Source of the DNA: Sweltsa coloradensis
Lineage: Eukaryota > Arthropoda > Insecta > Plecoptera > Chloroperlidae
Direction: 5' to 3'
Assembly: GCA_024449915.1 (NCBI GenBank)
Contig: JAMZAV010004584.1
Location: forward strand, 1-64,000
Length of the DNA: 64,000 bases
Below are positions 32,788 to 42,579 of the stretch, in pieces (within the stretch, counting starts at the first letter, position 1; each line of letters opens with the position of its first letter). The translations under genes were made by a program, and so were the position numbers. The notes beneath the pieces were generated by a model. That model was not told the DNA's origin. It was given only the letters and a program-made list of their open reading frames with translations, and did not search any database.

Positions 32788-35700
32788 CTGAAAGAAATAC
32801 ATTGCGCACATTAGCTTTAAAAAACAAATCCAAAATAAAATTAATGTCTTGTTATTTCATTACTTTGTATAATTTCACACACACAATGGTTCACAATTGA
32901 CTTTAATTGCAGTTGCGGTGAAGCTTTTAATGAAAAGGGAAGTCTATTTTGTTGCTTGTTATTTTAAATAATTTTAATCTGCTTACCTCATAAGATTTGG
33001 GTTAGTATTGCAGCCACCAGCTCCACGTTGTTTAGAAAACTGCAGTTCCACTGGATCCTGGTTAAGTTTGTTTGTCAGAACAAACGGTGCACCCTCCTGC
33101 AGCATAAATTTGACGATAGCTGCAATGGAATGAGCTGGAAATTTAAAAAAATAAACATTAGCTCTAGGCAATAGAATGACTGTATAGGCTACAGCAAAAA
33201 TTTCAATAGATAAGGGAAGGGTCAAATGTACATCAACATCAATATTAGTACCGGTATAAGGGTACTATTTTATTTTTTTAAGTGAAAACATAGGTCAACG
33301 ACTACATTTTGTGTGAGGCAAGTAAAAAATTGTAATATTGCAGAAGTTATAGTAGACCTACCTGACATTTTCAGCCCTTCAACCGTTTCTTTGCTGAGCA
33401 ACATTTTTGCACGCTCAGCTTTTGTAAATTTTCCAGGTCTTTGGCTGACTTGTATTTCCCAGTCCTCCAGGTATTGAATGAAGTCTCCTTCCAGCCAAGT
33501 AAGTCTTTTATCGCCAAGCTGTCGAAAAGGGTCGAGATCATGATTTCTAGAGAAACGGCCTTCAAACAAATTTCGTGTGTTACAGATATCAAACCATTTG
33601 TTGAAGATTTCCACTAGCTGTATGGTTTCTGATATGCTGTCATCTTTTAGAGTCTTTAGTGCTGCAGCCATCCTATTCGACAACACTTGGGCTGCAAGTC
33701 TTACTTTCATTAGAGAGCATGGTGTTAAATGAATATGTTCGTCTGACATGTGGCTCAGTTGACGAATCCCATCGGACAAATCCCTCTTGTAGGCTCCCTC
33801 AAAATGGGACCACTCAATATGTTTCCCATTTTTCCAAATGAGCCTTGTTTTTTTGTGTGCCCCACTATTAGAAACACAGTTTCTCACTGTTTTTAATAAG
33901 TGTGGAACATCGCATATAAAATAAATGTTTCTATTGGGGGCATACGGGTTCACTGTAAACCAACTGTCAGCTCTCGGTGCAGAACAGGACATTTTGTAGA
34001 ATGCACGATTGCATGCAGCACCATCGGAAACAAATCCCAACACCCTGATGCCCTTTCGTTCAAGGATCTCCACTGCTTCCCACATAATTGAAAACAAATT
34101 CCTGGCTGTTAAGGTTTTAGTTGCAAAATATGCCAGCGTAGAGCAAATAGAGGTGCTTATACCCCGTACCATAAGCTGCAGTACATGCGTAGCTAGCTGT
34201 TCTTCATTGGTTCTAGTTCCTTTAACTTCGGCTTCAATTTCTGACAAAAGTTGGTCTACGTTGCTAAGTTGAGTAAAACCGATCAACTCATTTGTGGATG
34301 TTTTATATACTAAATCTTCTTGAATTTTCATTTCATCATACAAAAGAGTACAATATTGTTTGTACTCTTCTGAACCTGCATTTGAAAACTCTTTTATTAT
34401 CGAAGCAAGTACGTCTTCTTGAAATCCTGGTTTAATGTGAGTATGTGCTTGAATTGAGTATAGGGTTTTTTCTGACGGTAGGGTTAAAACTTTTCTCATG
34501 GCCGAGTAAGTAGATGATGATTTGGTTTTAAGGTAAAGGCACCATTTAAGCATCAGCGGGTGCCAACGATGGCCCTTACTTGACTTGGATTTGGCTGCTT
34601 TTAGTTGTTCATTAAAAAACAGCTTAGTCAAGTCAGTTGTGCCTGGCACCTCCTCGTTCTCAGTTGTATCGGAGAGTATTTTTAAGAAATCCTGATTGTC
34701 CGAGTCGGCCAAACCAACACCATTTTTTTCAATCAACATACGGAGCTTTTTCCTCAATCTTGAAGTTTTTCGTTTCTCTAACATCAGAGTACGCCTTGAC
34801 TCTCGAAGGCATTGGTGTGCTTGTTCTTTCGTTAGAAATTTCACGTTGGTTTTACCCTTCGGTCTTTTGTTGCTTAGACACATTTTCTTCTTAACTCTAG
34901 TCATTATACGTTTGCAGCACAAACAAACCTCTTGTTTAGTTAAAGCACTGCAGTTAGTTGAAGTAATGAAGGTTTTTGTGTTGGCATCGAATTGAGACAA
35001 ATTAATGTTAAATGTTTTCTGAAACTCTTTTGCCACATGGCCCATTGTGTAAGATTTACATATTCGCCACTGCTCTTTTAATGTTTTTATAAATGATATA
35101 TAGTCATAGGTGTTGGGGTCAAATTGCATGGGGAATTTGGTCCATACGGCATGATTAATAAGTATATTTTGGCCATAAACAGATATGTAGACGTTGAAAG
35201 CTTGATCGAAAATGCACAAAACATCCTTGTGAATTGTAATTTCGATTGTCTCCCCATTACACATAACACCTAGATTTTGGGATAATAAATCCTGGGCCAC
35301 TTGTTCCAGTGCACTCTGCCTACGTTGTGAGTTTTGAGCGTAGTTGTGTTCACCAACAGTGCTGGTAGCACTAGTATCTTGGGGTGTCACGGTAGTGCTA
35401 TCGATGATATCTGCTGAATTGACGGCTGTTGATCTTGGTGTTATTTTATCCTGAAACCAAAAAAAAATTTGAAATAGGTTCTAGTAAAATAATATTAATG
35501 TTAGTTACATACCACATCCTGACACCAGTAACTAAGTAAAACAAATTTAAAATGTTTAATTTTCATAACACTTGACGAATTATTCAGAAAAAAATGTAGG
35601 CCCCTAGGAGTAGTAGGCCTATCTTTAAATGAACATTGAGTTAATAGAAAATACTAAGCTTTAAAACAAGGACAAGGTGCCACTTGTATGTACACAATTT

Positions 35701-38214
35701 AATATGTTACTGGTATTAAAAATTACTTCCGACTAGGCCAACTTGATTATCCAAATGTAACAATATCACATCTATCAAAGCATCATTGTTGTGTCTTAGA
35801 GTTGCATCTAGGCCTAGAATTAGTAAGATTATTGTAACGCAACAACATCATAAGCTCACTAAAGAGCCTGCCAGATGATCGAGAAAATCGCGCAAGCCAA
35901 TCCTTGTCACACGACAGACAATGAAGGTAACAATAATGCCATCTATTGGTGTTCACTAGTCACGTGATATGGAAGTGGGTCCTGATTGGCTCTCGCTAAC
36001 TCGACTCGCTAGGAAGTTGAACAAACTGGAAATTTTTCGAGGCGGCGAGTTCCATGTATACGAGTACAGGCCTACTCCCAGAGAGTCTCGCGCATGTTTC
36101 TCGATCGTCTGACAGGCGCTTTAGGGCCTACCATTACAGAACCTAGATTTTTTTAAATAACAAGAGATAAACATGTGTTGACCTGCCTTCCAAATATTAA
36201 AAAACATGTGTTGACCTGTGAAAATATTGAAGGGTGGAGACTGGGGTCGAGGGCATGTGTATATAAACCTTCATAACTTCCATTTCAAGTTAAAAATCTG
36301 TAGCCTAGGTAAGCCTACTATTAAGTTTGTCTAAATTAAAATATCGGTAGGCCTACGTGATTTTAAAACTAACTTACCGGTACCAAATTTGTAATGTTTT
36401 CCAGGACAGATGTTAAGTTTTGTTGACTTTGGCCTAAGTCTACTGGTATTAACTTGATTTTTGTGGAATCAGCAGATTCTTTTTTCTTCAATCTTTTCTG
36501 GGATTTTACAGGGGAACATCTCTTAGTAGGGCATTTCCTTTTCTTAGATCGAGCTTTATCCTGAAAATAATAGAAAGTTATTAAATTTTTTATTTCTGGG
36601 TTGCAATTTTACAATAACATGTTAGGCCTACATGCATTCCTAGCCAGGTAACCTAGGCCTTTATGGTAGAGGCCATTTAATTTTTAAAAATTACTAACGT
36701 TAGCTGATTGTCGATAGGCCTGCGTGTGAATCTATTTTTCACATACTAGAAGTGCCTATGTTCAAGGTTGTAGGACAGTAGAACAATCATAGATTATTAA
36801 AACTGGGCGGCCGTGCTACAGCAGCCACCACCTCCACCCAAGAACGCAATTGGTAAATGCATTGCACGAAACCGATTAAAGAAGTCGCGACAATGGTGAG
36901 CCATCTGGTTACCTGAGCAATTTTGATTTTTACATCTGAACAGCTGTGGCTTACAGCGCGTTCGGTAACGACTCGTTAGCAACGAGTTTCGATAGCCTAC
37001 TGTAAGGTTGTTCTACTGTGGTTGTAGTTCGAAGTCAGTCCGAACTAGCCTGATAACTGGTAAAGTGCATTCATTGTAGGCCCTACGTCTTGCTAAATGT
37101 GGGCTTTAACTACTTGGGACAGTTTTTATTTCTTGGTAGGCCCACCGCTAGCATAGCATTTGATGCGGTTTGTTGGGACGCTGGTTGAAAACTCAACCAT
37201 TCGTTGCAACCCAAGGCCGTTTACACAAAAATTTTTGGAAACTCCTTCGGTTGGGGGGGTCCAAAAGCTTTTTACGATGTTTTGTATGGAATCGTACGTT
37301 AGGGGGAGCGTATGTTTTACAATATGTAGGGCGTACCTACTTGGTATTATATTTCATTTAACACCAACGCGCTTCACGCAAAACATCGCAAAAACCTTTT
37401 GGACCCCCCCCCCCCCAAACCGAAGGAGTAGGCTAGCCTGCCAAATTTTGTCCGACTAACCTGCAAGTAGGGCCTACTGTATAGGGCACTAAAATAAAGT
37501 CATAGGCCTACAGCCAAGCATTCTAGGGCTTAGGCCTAGGTTAAGCCTACGTCTCTAGGCTATGGGCCTAGCCAGGCCTATGCTGAAGGATTTGCATGCG
37601 TACGGCCTGGGGCTAGGCCTAAGACCCTAGGCTTTGTTTGGCTTAGGGCCTCGGCAGATAGGCCTAGGCCCTAGACAAAATATTGACATTTCTAAGCCCA
37701 TTAAAAGATAGGCCTAGCTAAGGCTAGGCCTAGGCTCATGAGTCAGGAGACCGGTAGGCCTAGGCCTATGCGTAGGCTAGTCCATAGAAAAAATATTGAC
37801 ACTTCTAGGCCCATTATTAAGCTAGATACTTACTATTTCGCAAGTAGATTTGTCAGCTGGGAATGGGTCTGGATGGTCAACAGTTGGGCCACTTGTTGCA
37901 AAAAAGTGCTTGCTGCAAATATATGTTTTTGTGGTTATGTCAGCTAGAGTTTTGAATTTGTTATCGGCCCTCTTGCACAAATGAATCCAACGGATCGATT
38001 TACTGCATTTATCGCACAGCGGGATTGTATGGGCACTTGATGTAGGATCTGTTAAGGATTTTATGTAATCTGTACAAGGTTTAGGAAAGGGTAACATGGT
38101 AACACCAGGCTCATGATCCATTGTGTTTGTCGGACACGTACCATGGCAACAATAAACGCGCTGCCCCCATTTTTTCCCTCCACCAGGGTTTCTGCCTCGC
38201 GCACAATTCATCAC
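32700..38214 (-). CDS. THAP/P-element transposase, 962 aa, five exons
   Basis: Exons 38,214-37,834, 36,560-36,378, 35,450-33,362, 33,134-32,987 and 32,787-32,700 total 2,889 nt with no stop. Every intron is GT...AG and all phases agree. Residues 19-120 form a THAP-like C2CH zinc finger (C22/C23, C27, C100, H103, W76, FPKP, and GPT..HPDPFP), presumably for binding element ends; its C27-C100 spacer is longer than usual. Residues 128-155 are Lys/Arg-rich (likely NLS). Residues ~395-430 look coiled-coil. The RNase H-like catalytic fold has LLYDEMKIQEDLVY (D560), GFVSDGAACNRAFYKM (D664), DVPHLLKTVRN, a region corresponding to the GTP-binding insertion, and KLNQDPVELQFSKQRG (E914). Human THAP9 is ~900 aa; fly P transposase is 751 aa. 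The protein stops soon after the E block, lacking the long C-terminal domain of many relatives. Confidence 0.93.
32987..33134 (-). CDS. Transposase exon 4 (catalytic Glu)
   Basis: Carries FVLTNKLNQDPVELQFSKQR with the third acidic residue, E914. Acceptor TTTCCAG, donor GAG/GTAAGC. Confidence 0.9.
33362..35450 (-). CDS. Transposase exon 3 (coiled coil, catalytic core)
   Basis: 696 codons plus one base, open throughout. Includes RWHPLMLKWCLYLKTKSSST, both catalytic Asp blocks and the insertion region with WKNGKHIEWSHF. Acceptor GTTTCAG, donor CAG/GTAGGT. Confidence 0.95.
35861..36123. repeat. MITE-like hairpin in transposase intron 2
   Basis: Imperfect ~33-base terminal inverted repeats (AAAGAGCCTGCCAGATGATC against complement AAAGCGCCTGTCAGACGATC). 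No ORF. Confidence 0.6.
36378..36560 (-). CDS. Transposase exon 2 (basic linker)
   Basis: 61 codons rich in Lys/Arg (ARSKKRKCPTKR, SQKRLKKKE). Phase 0 at both ends; acceptor ATTTTCAG, donor CCG/GTAAGT. Confidence 0.85.
36775..37019. repeat. MITE-like hairpin in transposase intron 1
   Basis: Ends ACAGTAGAACAATC and the complement GGTTGTTCTACTGT; 245 bp, with GC-rich inverted parts inside. Confidence 0.55.
37226..37450. repeat. Foldback in transposase intron 1
   Basis: ~60-base inverted arms sharing CTCCTTCGGTT, a G/C homopolymer and CGATGTTTTG; ~100-base loop. Confidence 0.6.
37834..38214 (-). CDS. Transposase exon 1 (THAP-like finger)
   Basis: 127 codons from an ATG-ATG start to donor ATA/GTAAGTAT. 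CCHGTC, RWIHLCKR, YICSKHF and GPTVDHPDPFP define the THAP-like fold. Confidence 0.88.
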
Positions 38215-38332
38215 TTAGTCCTACAGGCAAGCTAGTTATCATTAATTTAGTACTACTAATAATAATAAATAACAGTCTTCCCGCGTAACCACAGAAAGAG
38301 GCGTAGGGATGCACAGTGACATTGATGGAAAT

Positions 38333-38347
38333 CATACAATATGGCCG
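38333..38347 (-). repeat. Right subterminal inverted repeat
   Basis: CATACAATATGGCCG, exact complement of 27,548-27,562, 123 bases from the right end and just upstream of the transposase start. Confidence 0.75.
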
Positions 38348-38395
38348 ACAAGTCCCAGCATGCAATGCGCGCATAGGCGCAGTGACGTCACAGCT
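38340..38395 (-). promoter_or_regulatory. Putative transposase promoter motifs
   Basis: Between the transposase ATG and the right end lie TCCCAGCATGCA (38,353-38,364), matching the core of the vertebrate ZNF143/THAP11-type promoter motif, and a perfect CRE palindrome TGACGTCA (38,383-38,390). No TATA box is obvious. Confidence 0.35.
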
Positions 38396-38428
38396 AGGAA
38401 GCAAAAAGTGTACGCAGGTTTAACATTG

Positions 38429-38470
38429 AGATGCATCTCTTGGGTACGAAGTACTATATCTATCTCTATG
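38429..38470 (-). repeat. Right terminal inverted repeat of P element
   Basis: Exact 42-base complement of the left terminus; similarity continues weakly inward (CTCAATG against CTTCAATG). Confidence 0.97.
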
Positions 38471-38478
38471 CTCCGAGC

Positions 38479-38556
38479 GCCTCCGTTCGAATGGCGAGAC
38501 ATACAAAAAAAGAGACTAATTTTTCCGGCAGTCAAATGGAAACGCTCGCTTATAAA
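38479..38556 (+). repeat. Element B copy 2, right half
   Basis: Resumes GCCTCCGTTCGAATGGCGAG after the P insertion and ends TCAAATGGAAACGCTCGCTT. Confidence 0.8.
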
Positions 38557-38788
38557 TACAGAAATTTAATAAAACAATGAAATGATAACAATAATTTCAA
38601 ATCAAATTGAAAAATCTTTTGAGATTCAACTTGTACAAAAACTGATATAAATACATTCAAGACTCTGAAACTCGAAGTCACTGACAACAAACCGGAAATT
38701 TCGTCTTGGCTACAGGATACATATTGTCAACAAATGAAGAACGTTTCCTCCTAGCAAAAGACACATATTTTGGATGATGGTGTAGGTT

Positions 38789-38988
38789 TTGGAGGTGCCG
38801 GTCCAGGATTTACACACTTTATTGGTGGAGGTGCCGGTCCAGGATTTACACACTTTATTGGTGGAGGTGCCGGTCCAGGATTTACAAACTTTATTGGTGG
38901 AGGTGCCGGTCCAGGATTTACAAACTTTATTGGTGGAGGTGCCGGTCCAGGATTTACAAACTTTATTGGTGGAGGTGCCGGTCCAGAC
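38789..38988 (+). repeat. 36-bp minisatellite, ~5.5 units
   Basis: Unit includes GGAGGTGCCGGTCCAGGATT. The 36-base period keeps three frames open (GGGAGPGFTHFI-type repeats), which explains the ORFs on both strands here. The paralogue at ~50,787 has one unit. Confidence 0.92.
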
Positions 38989-39360
38989 AATTATTTACTG
39001 ACGATACACAAAATTCCATTTAATGAAATCCCTGACCATAGAAAATGAATTGGGAGAAACTTATCATGTAGAATCCTTCACACGTAAAATTAATTAACCA
39101 CTTAAACACTCCGTGTCATAACGTCCGTATTTTACCTACCCGAGCTGACCCGACCCGAGAACCCGAAGCTGTTTAGTACCCGAACCCGGCCCGACTGTCA
39201 AAACCTCCACCCGCACAGTCCTAGAAATACACCAACTTTATTTGTCCCGACACAGAATTTTTTACAAACTTACCAAAATTGAATTTAAATGTTCTTTATG
39301 TTGGTATACCATATAAAACCAAATATTACACCTTGAAAGTGAAATCTAGATAGAGAGTTG

Positions 39361-39560
39361 CTCTGTCTGGGCCCGGGTAGAATTTGGCATCAGCATCAGC
39401 TGGTAAGTAAGAAAGTAAATAATATTGCCAACTCTCTGAAACTAGAGGCGAGCTCTGGCGGTCGTCGTCAACTATGACAATACGAAAGATCACAAGGACG
39501 GTGACGACTACGACGTGAGATTCGCATTATGACCTTACAATTGACGCGCCCTTTGGTACG
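39361..39560 (+). repeat. Repeat D, copy 2 (internally deleted)
   Basis: GTCTGGGCCCGGGTAGAATT to GCATTATGACCTTACAATTG and GACGCGCCC, missing the central third. Confidence 0.7.
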
Positions 39561-39749
39561 TATTATCTTATTTATTAAATAAAACTGCTTAATTATTATA
39601 ATATAGGGCTACTTGTTTTATTAAGTATAGGCTTTTGCAATGGGTTTTACAGTGAAATTCTGTTTTGAAATTGGCAACAAGCAACCAATGTGTTTTGAAA
39701 GCTAGATGATCGTCGAAGACTTGCTTTTCAATACCTTATCTTTTGTAAA

Positions 39750-39860
39750 TTTAGAAAATAATAAAATCCTGAGACTCACCATAAACTCATTTCACGAACT
39801 TACAATATCACAGGTGACGCAATATGACCTCACCGGTTGAAGCACCCTAGTTTGTCTCGC
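39750..39860 (+). repeat. LINE tail E
   Basis: CATAAACTCATTTCACGAAC, then GTGACGCAATATGACCTCAC and GAAGCACCCTAG. Confidence 0.65.
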
Positions 39861-39937
39861 GTGTTATGTCGGTTTAAAAACGGTGACTTTTTAGGCGTAC
39901 TAGCTACGAGGCACATATTACATTCTAAGGTTGTTCC

Positions 39938-40304
39938 CCCGTCTGGGCCCAGAGAATAATAAGCCCAGAGCATGGCTCAGCTAATCGTACAAGGCGATTC
40001 AAGAGTTAAAGTCTACTTCGCAAACATCAGCTTGTAGGAAGGGAGTATATAAAACACCCCAAAACTAGAGGCGAGCTCTGGCTATCGTCGTCGGGGACAT
40101 TGCCCCCTCCCTTGACGCCCTTCACGACGACGATGACAATGCCAGAACGAGCGATGACAAAGACGATGATTTCCATGATGTAAGAACCGCAAACTCATCC
40201 CTTTACCCGTGGCTGGTTCTGACCAGCATGGGCCGCTCCTCCCCATATCCCCTAGGCTAGAGTGGTGCATTATGACCTGACGGTTGACGCGTCCTTAATC
40301 CAAG
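39938..40304 (+). repeat. Repeat D, copy 3 (near full length)
   Basis: CCCCGTCTGGGCC, GGCGAGCTCTGG, GACGACGATGACAATG, TGGCTGGTTCTGACC, CCCCTAGGCTAGAGTGG, then hairpin GTGCATTATGACCTGACG and GACGCGTCC. Confidence 0.75.
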
Positions 40305-40621
40305 TAAATAAAAAATAAATTCAAATAAGCCTTGTTGATTCTGGAACTTTACGAGGGTGGAATCGTGTCCAGCTTGATCGATTGGTGTTTCCTACTTGAA
40401 TATGCCGGTCTGTAGTTGGCCATTGTTCGCTCGCCGATGGTGTCGGCGCCTACTGGGTTTGCTTGGTCGGCTTTAAATGTAATGTCCCCCACTGAAAGTC
40501 AGTTCTATCTGTTCAATATACAAGATTGTCAATATCGGGTACTCATGAGACTTCCTACTCTTGCCAACACAAAACACTAGAAGTATGTATACATAAAGGT
40601 TTGAAATAGTTTTAACCGTTA
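40305..40621. other. No gene seen
   Basis: Spacer between D copies 3 and 4; a short minus-strand frame has no family signal. Confidence 0.4.
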
Positions 40622-40950
40622 TGACCCCAGTCTGGCCTGGGAAACAATTGGCCCAAAGCTTGGCTCGGATAATCATACAAGGGGATTTAAGAGAAAAAGT
40701 ACATCTCGCAAACATCAGCTTAAGAAAATATTTCTACCTGAAATAAGAGGCGAGCTCTGACGGACGACGTCGGGAGAACCTCTCCCTTCCCTTCAGGACC
40801 TCCCCGACGACGATGAGACGATGAAGACTGCGACGTGAGTAACCTTCTTTCCCCTACCCGTGGCTGGTTCTTACCGGCATATCTCCTCCCCTTGTCACCT
40901 ATGCTAGAGTGGCGCATTATGGCCTAATGTTTGACGCGCACTTAGTCCAA
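40622..40950 (+). repeat. Repeat D, copy 4
   Basis: Same landmarks as copy 3, ending GCGCATTATGGCCTAATG and GACGCGCAC. Confidence 0.7.
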
Positions 40951-40984
40951 CTAATCCTAACTTTTTATGTACAAACTTAGAAAA

Positions 40985-41085
40985 CAATCTTATCATTAAA
41001 CAAACAACAAACTCATTTCATTAACTAACAACATCACAGGCGGCGCAATATGACCTAACCGGTTGAAGCGCCCAATGTCTCAAAG
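40985..41085 (+). repeat. LINE tail E directly after D
   Basis: A-rich AACAATCTTATCATTAAACA, then GGCGCAATATGACCTAACCG and GTTGAAGCGCC. Confidence 0.7.
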
Positions 41086-41189
41086 GGACTCTGTGGATAG
41101 TGGGTGGCGGCTCAGCGCATCAGTAGCAGCGCCTCCTACCATTTTTAACTCAGAAGGAACTTCGCAACCCCAACCAAAATTTTAAAATG

Positions 41190-41680
41190 TGTTTCTCACG
41201 TAGAGAAGAGGTGTTATTGTCCAGAATTCAAATACGCCACACACGCCTAACTAACGGATATCTCTTAACCAGAGGTTAATCCCATATGTGACACATGTGA
41301 TGTACCTTTAACCGTACATCATATGCTAGCAGAATGTACCAAATATGATGCCTTGCGCACGCAATTGTTCTTTCTCAATCATATGAAGAACTCCTATCGT
41401 ATGATAACGGCGACAAACTTTCTAAATTTCGCATCAAAAGTAATCTATTTAACAAAATTGAATTCACATCATTCACATTTCTTTTATTTATTTTTCATTC
41501 ACATAAATAATTTTTGTTTTGCTATTAATATCATCATTAACATTTTATTTTGTTATAAATATATAAAATTAAAAAACAATATAAAAATCAAACACACCTG
41601 CATTAACTCATCTAATCAACTTTCACTTTCACAGGCGGCGCAATATGACCTAACCGGTTGAAGCGCCCTAGTTTTTCACC
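41190..41680 (+). pseudogene. RNase H-LINE C-terminal fragment plus tail E
   Basis: Starts CTCACGTAGAGAAGAGGTG, homologous to ~23,533. It retains HMLAECTKYDALRTQ, is frameshifted, and ends with GGCGCAATATGACCTAACCG at ~41,635. Confidence 0.75.
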
Positions 41681-41689
41681 TCGGCTTAA

Positions 41690-42027
41690 ATCCACATGAA
41701 ATTTAGGTGACAATATTTGAAATCATAAAATCCGGGACAAACTACTAAAACGGAAAAGGGACTGGATCTACTAAACAATGGCCCGAGTTTCCAATGTAAC
41801 GGAGAAAGTTTGTCTTCTTTAAGAAGCACCATGTCTCCTGGCTTTTGATTGTCTTGTTTGATCCACCATTTGGGTCGTTGTTGAAGGCGTGAGAGATATT
41901 CCGTTGACCATCGATGCCAGAAGTGTTGAACGAGTTGCTGTAGTTGTGCGTTAAGTGCATTGCAGTGCGTTGAAGTGCGTTGAAATGCGTAGCGTTGCGT
42001 CATTCTGCAATTTGCAATGACTCGCAT
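41690..42027 (-). pseudogene. Pao integrase C-terminal (DUF5641-like) fragment
   Basis: FWHRWSTEYLSRLQQRPKWW and KPGDMVLLKEDKLSPLHWKL are the usual Pao C-terminal signature. It abuts RNase H-like sequence at ~42,010, so the integrase core between them is lost. Confidence 0.85.
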
Positions 42028-42455
42028 GCACTACACAGTTCCAAACGAGGATTGGAAACCTGACGTTTCGGCGACACCTGATGGTCTACTGCTACAAATT
42101 TAATCAGCACAGTTCCGTCAGTGTACAATGTGCGTAGGTACACTACAGCAGCATATGCAGCTTCAGACGCATCGCAGAAGCGACTGAATACATCGATTGT
42201 TGGCAGAATCCACAGAATACATCGGTCAATTCTGATCTCTTCTATAATGGGCAGTTCTTTGCAGTACTTCTTCCAGTCATTGCACGCATCCTCTGGAAAA
42301 GAATCATCCCATGCGATGTCTAGTCTCCACAATGATTGGAAAACTAGTTTTGCTTTGGTCGTTTGATTCGAAATGACATTCCGTTTTGGAAGTTGGTTTA
42401 CAGAAAACAAAAACTGATTAGATGCTGGATGCCAATGAAGACGCAATGTGTTCAC
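42000..42455 (-). pseudogene. Pao RT-RNase H connection fragment
   Basis: LHWHPASNQFLFSVN, AKLVFQSLWRLDIAWDD, FCDASEAAYAAVVYLR and PRLELCSA are in family order. The frame is open for 151 codons. Confidence 0.85.
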
Positions 42456-42579
42456 AGATTTTTCCTCGTCGATACTCGGAGCGGAGGCAAGTTCAACTCT
42501 CGCATTGATTCTGGAACTGCTTCAAGAATCTCAGATGCACTTGATAAACATTCGCGAAGCTCGAAACCATCCTTCTTCG

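Larger units (their letters stand above)
27445..38470. mobile_element. Complete P-type DNA transposon carrying two genes
   Basis: 11.0 kb element with exact 42-bp terminal inverted repeats, inserted in element B. The flanking 9-mers GATCCGAGC and GCTCCGAGC agree at 8 of 9 positions and overlap the terminal C/G, consistent with the 8-bp duplication of P elements plus one substitution. It contains a five-exon THAP/P transposase gene on the minus strand, a three-exon accessory gene on the plus strand, and convergent polyadenylation signals at 31,172 and 32,677. At least six hairpin inserts sit outside the exons. All nine coding segments join in frame at canonical splice sites without a stop, so it appears autonomous. 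P elements of flies are ~2.9 kb; introns and nested inserts account for the extra length. Confidence 0.93.
38751..39690 (+). repeat. Repeat G, copy 1 (includes a D remnant)
   Basis: Paralogue of 50,750-51,522: AAAAGACACATATTTTGGAT, GACCCGACCCGAGAACCCGA, a shortened D repeat at 39,361-39,560, and CCAATGTGTTTTGAAAGC. The copies are close except for the minisatellite. Confidence 0.8.

Noticed and set aside
32378..32900. Plus-strand ORFs across 32.4-32.9 kb
   Set aside because: They run antisense to transposase exon 5 and through a hairpin insert; the minus-strand exon has matching splice phase and family motifs.
33659..34995. Plus-strand ORFs opposite the large transposase exon
   Set aside because: Antisense shadows of a 2.1-kb coding exon with strong family motifs on the minus strand.
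38751..39048. Gly/Pro repeat protein (GGGAGPGFTHFI units)
   Set aside because: A 36-bp minisatellite keeps three frames open on both strands; the paralogue at 50.8 kb has one unit and no ORF.
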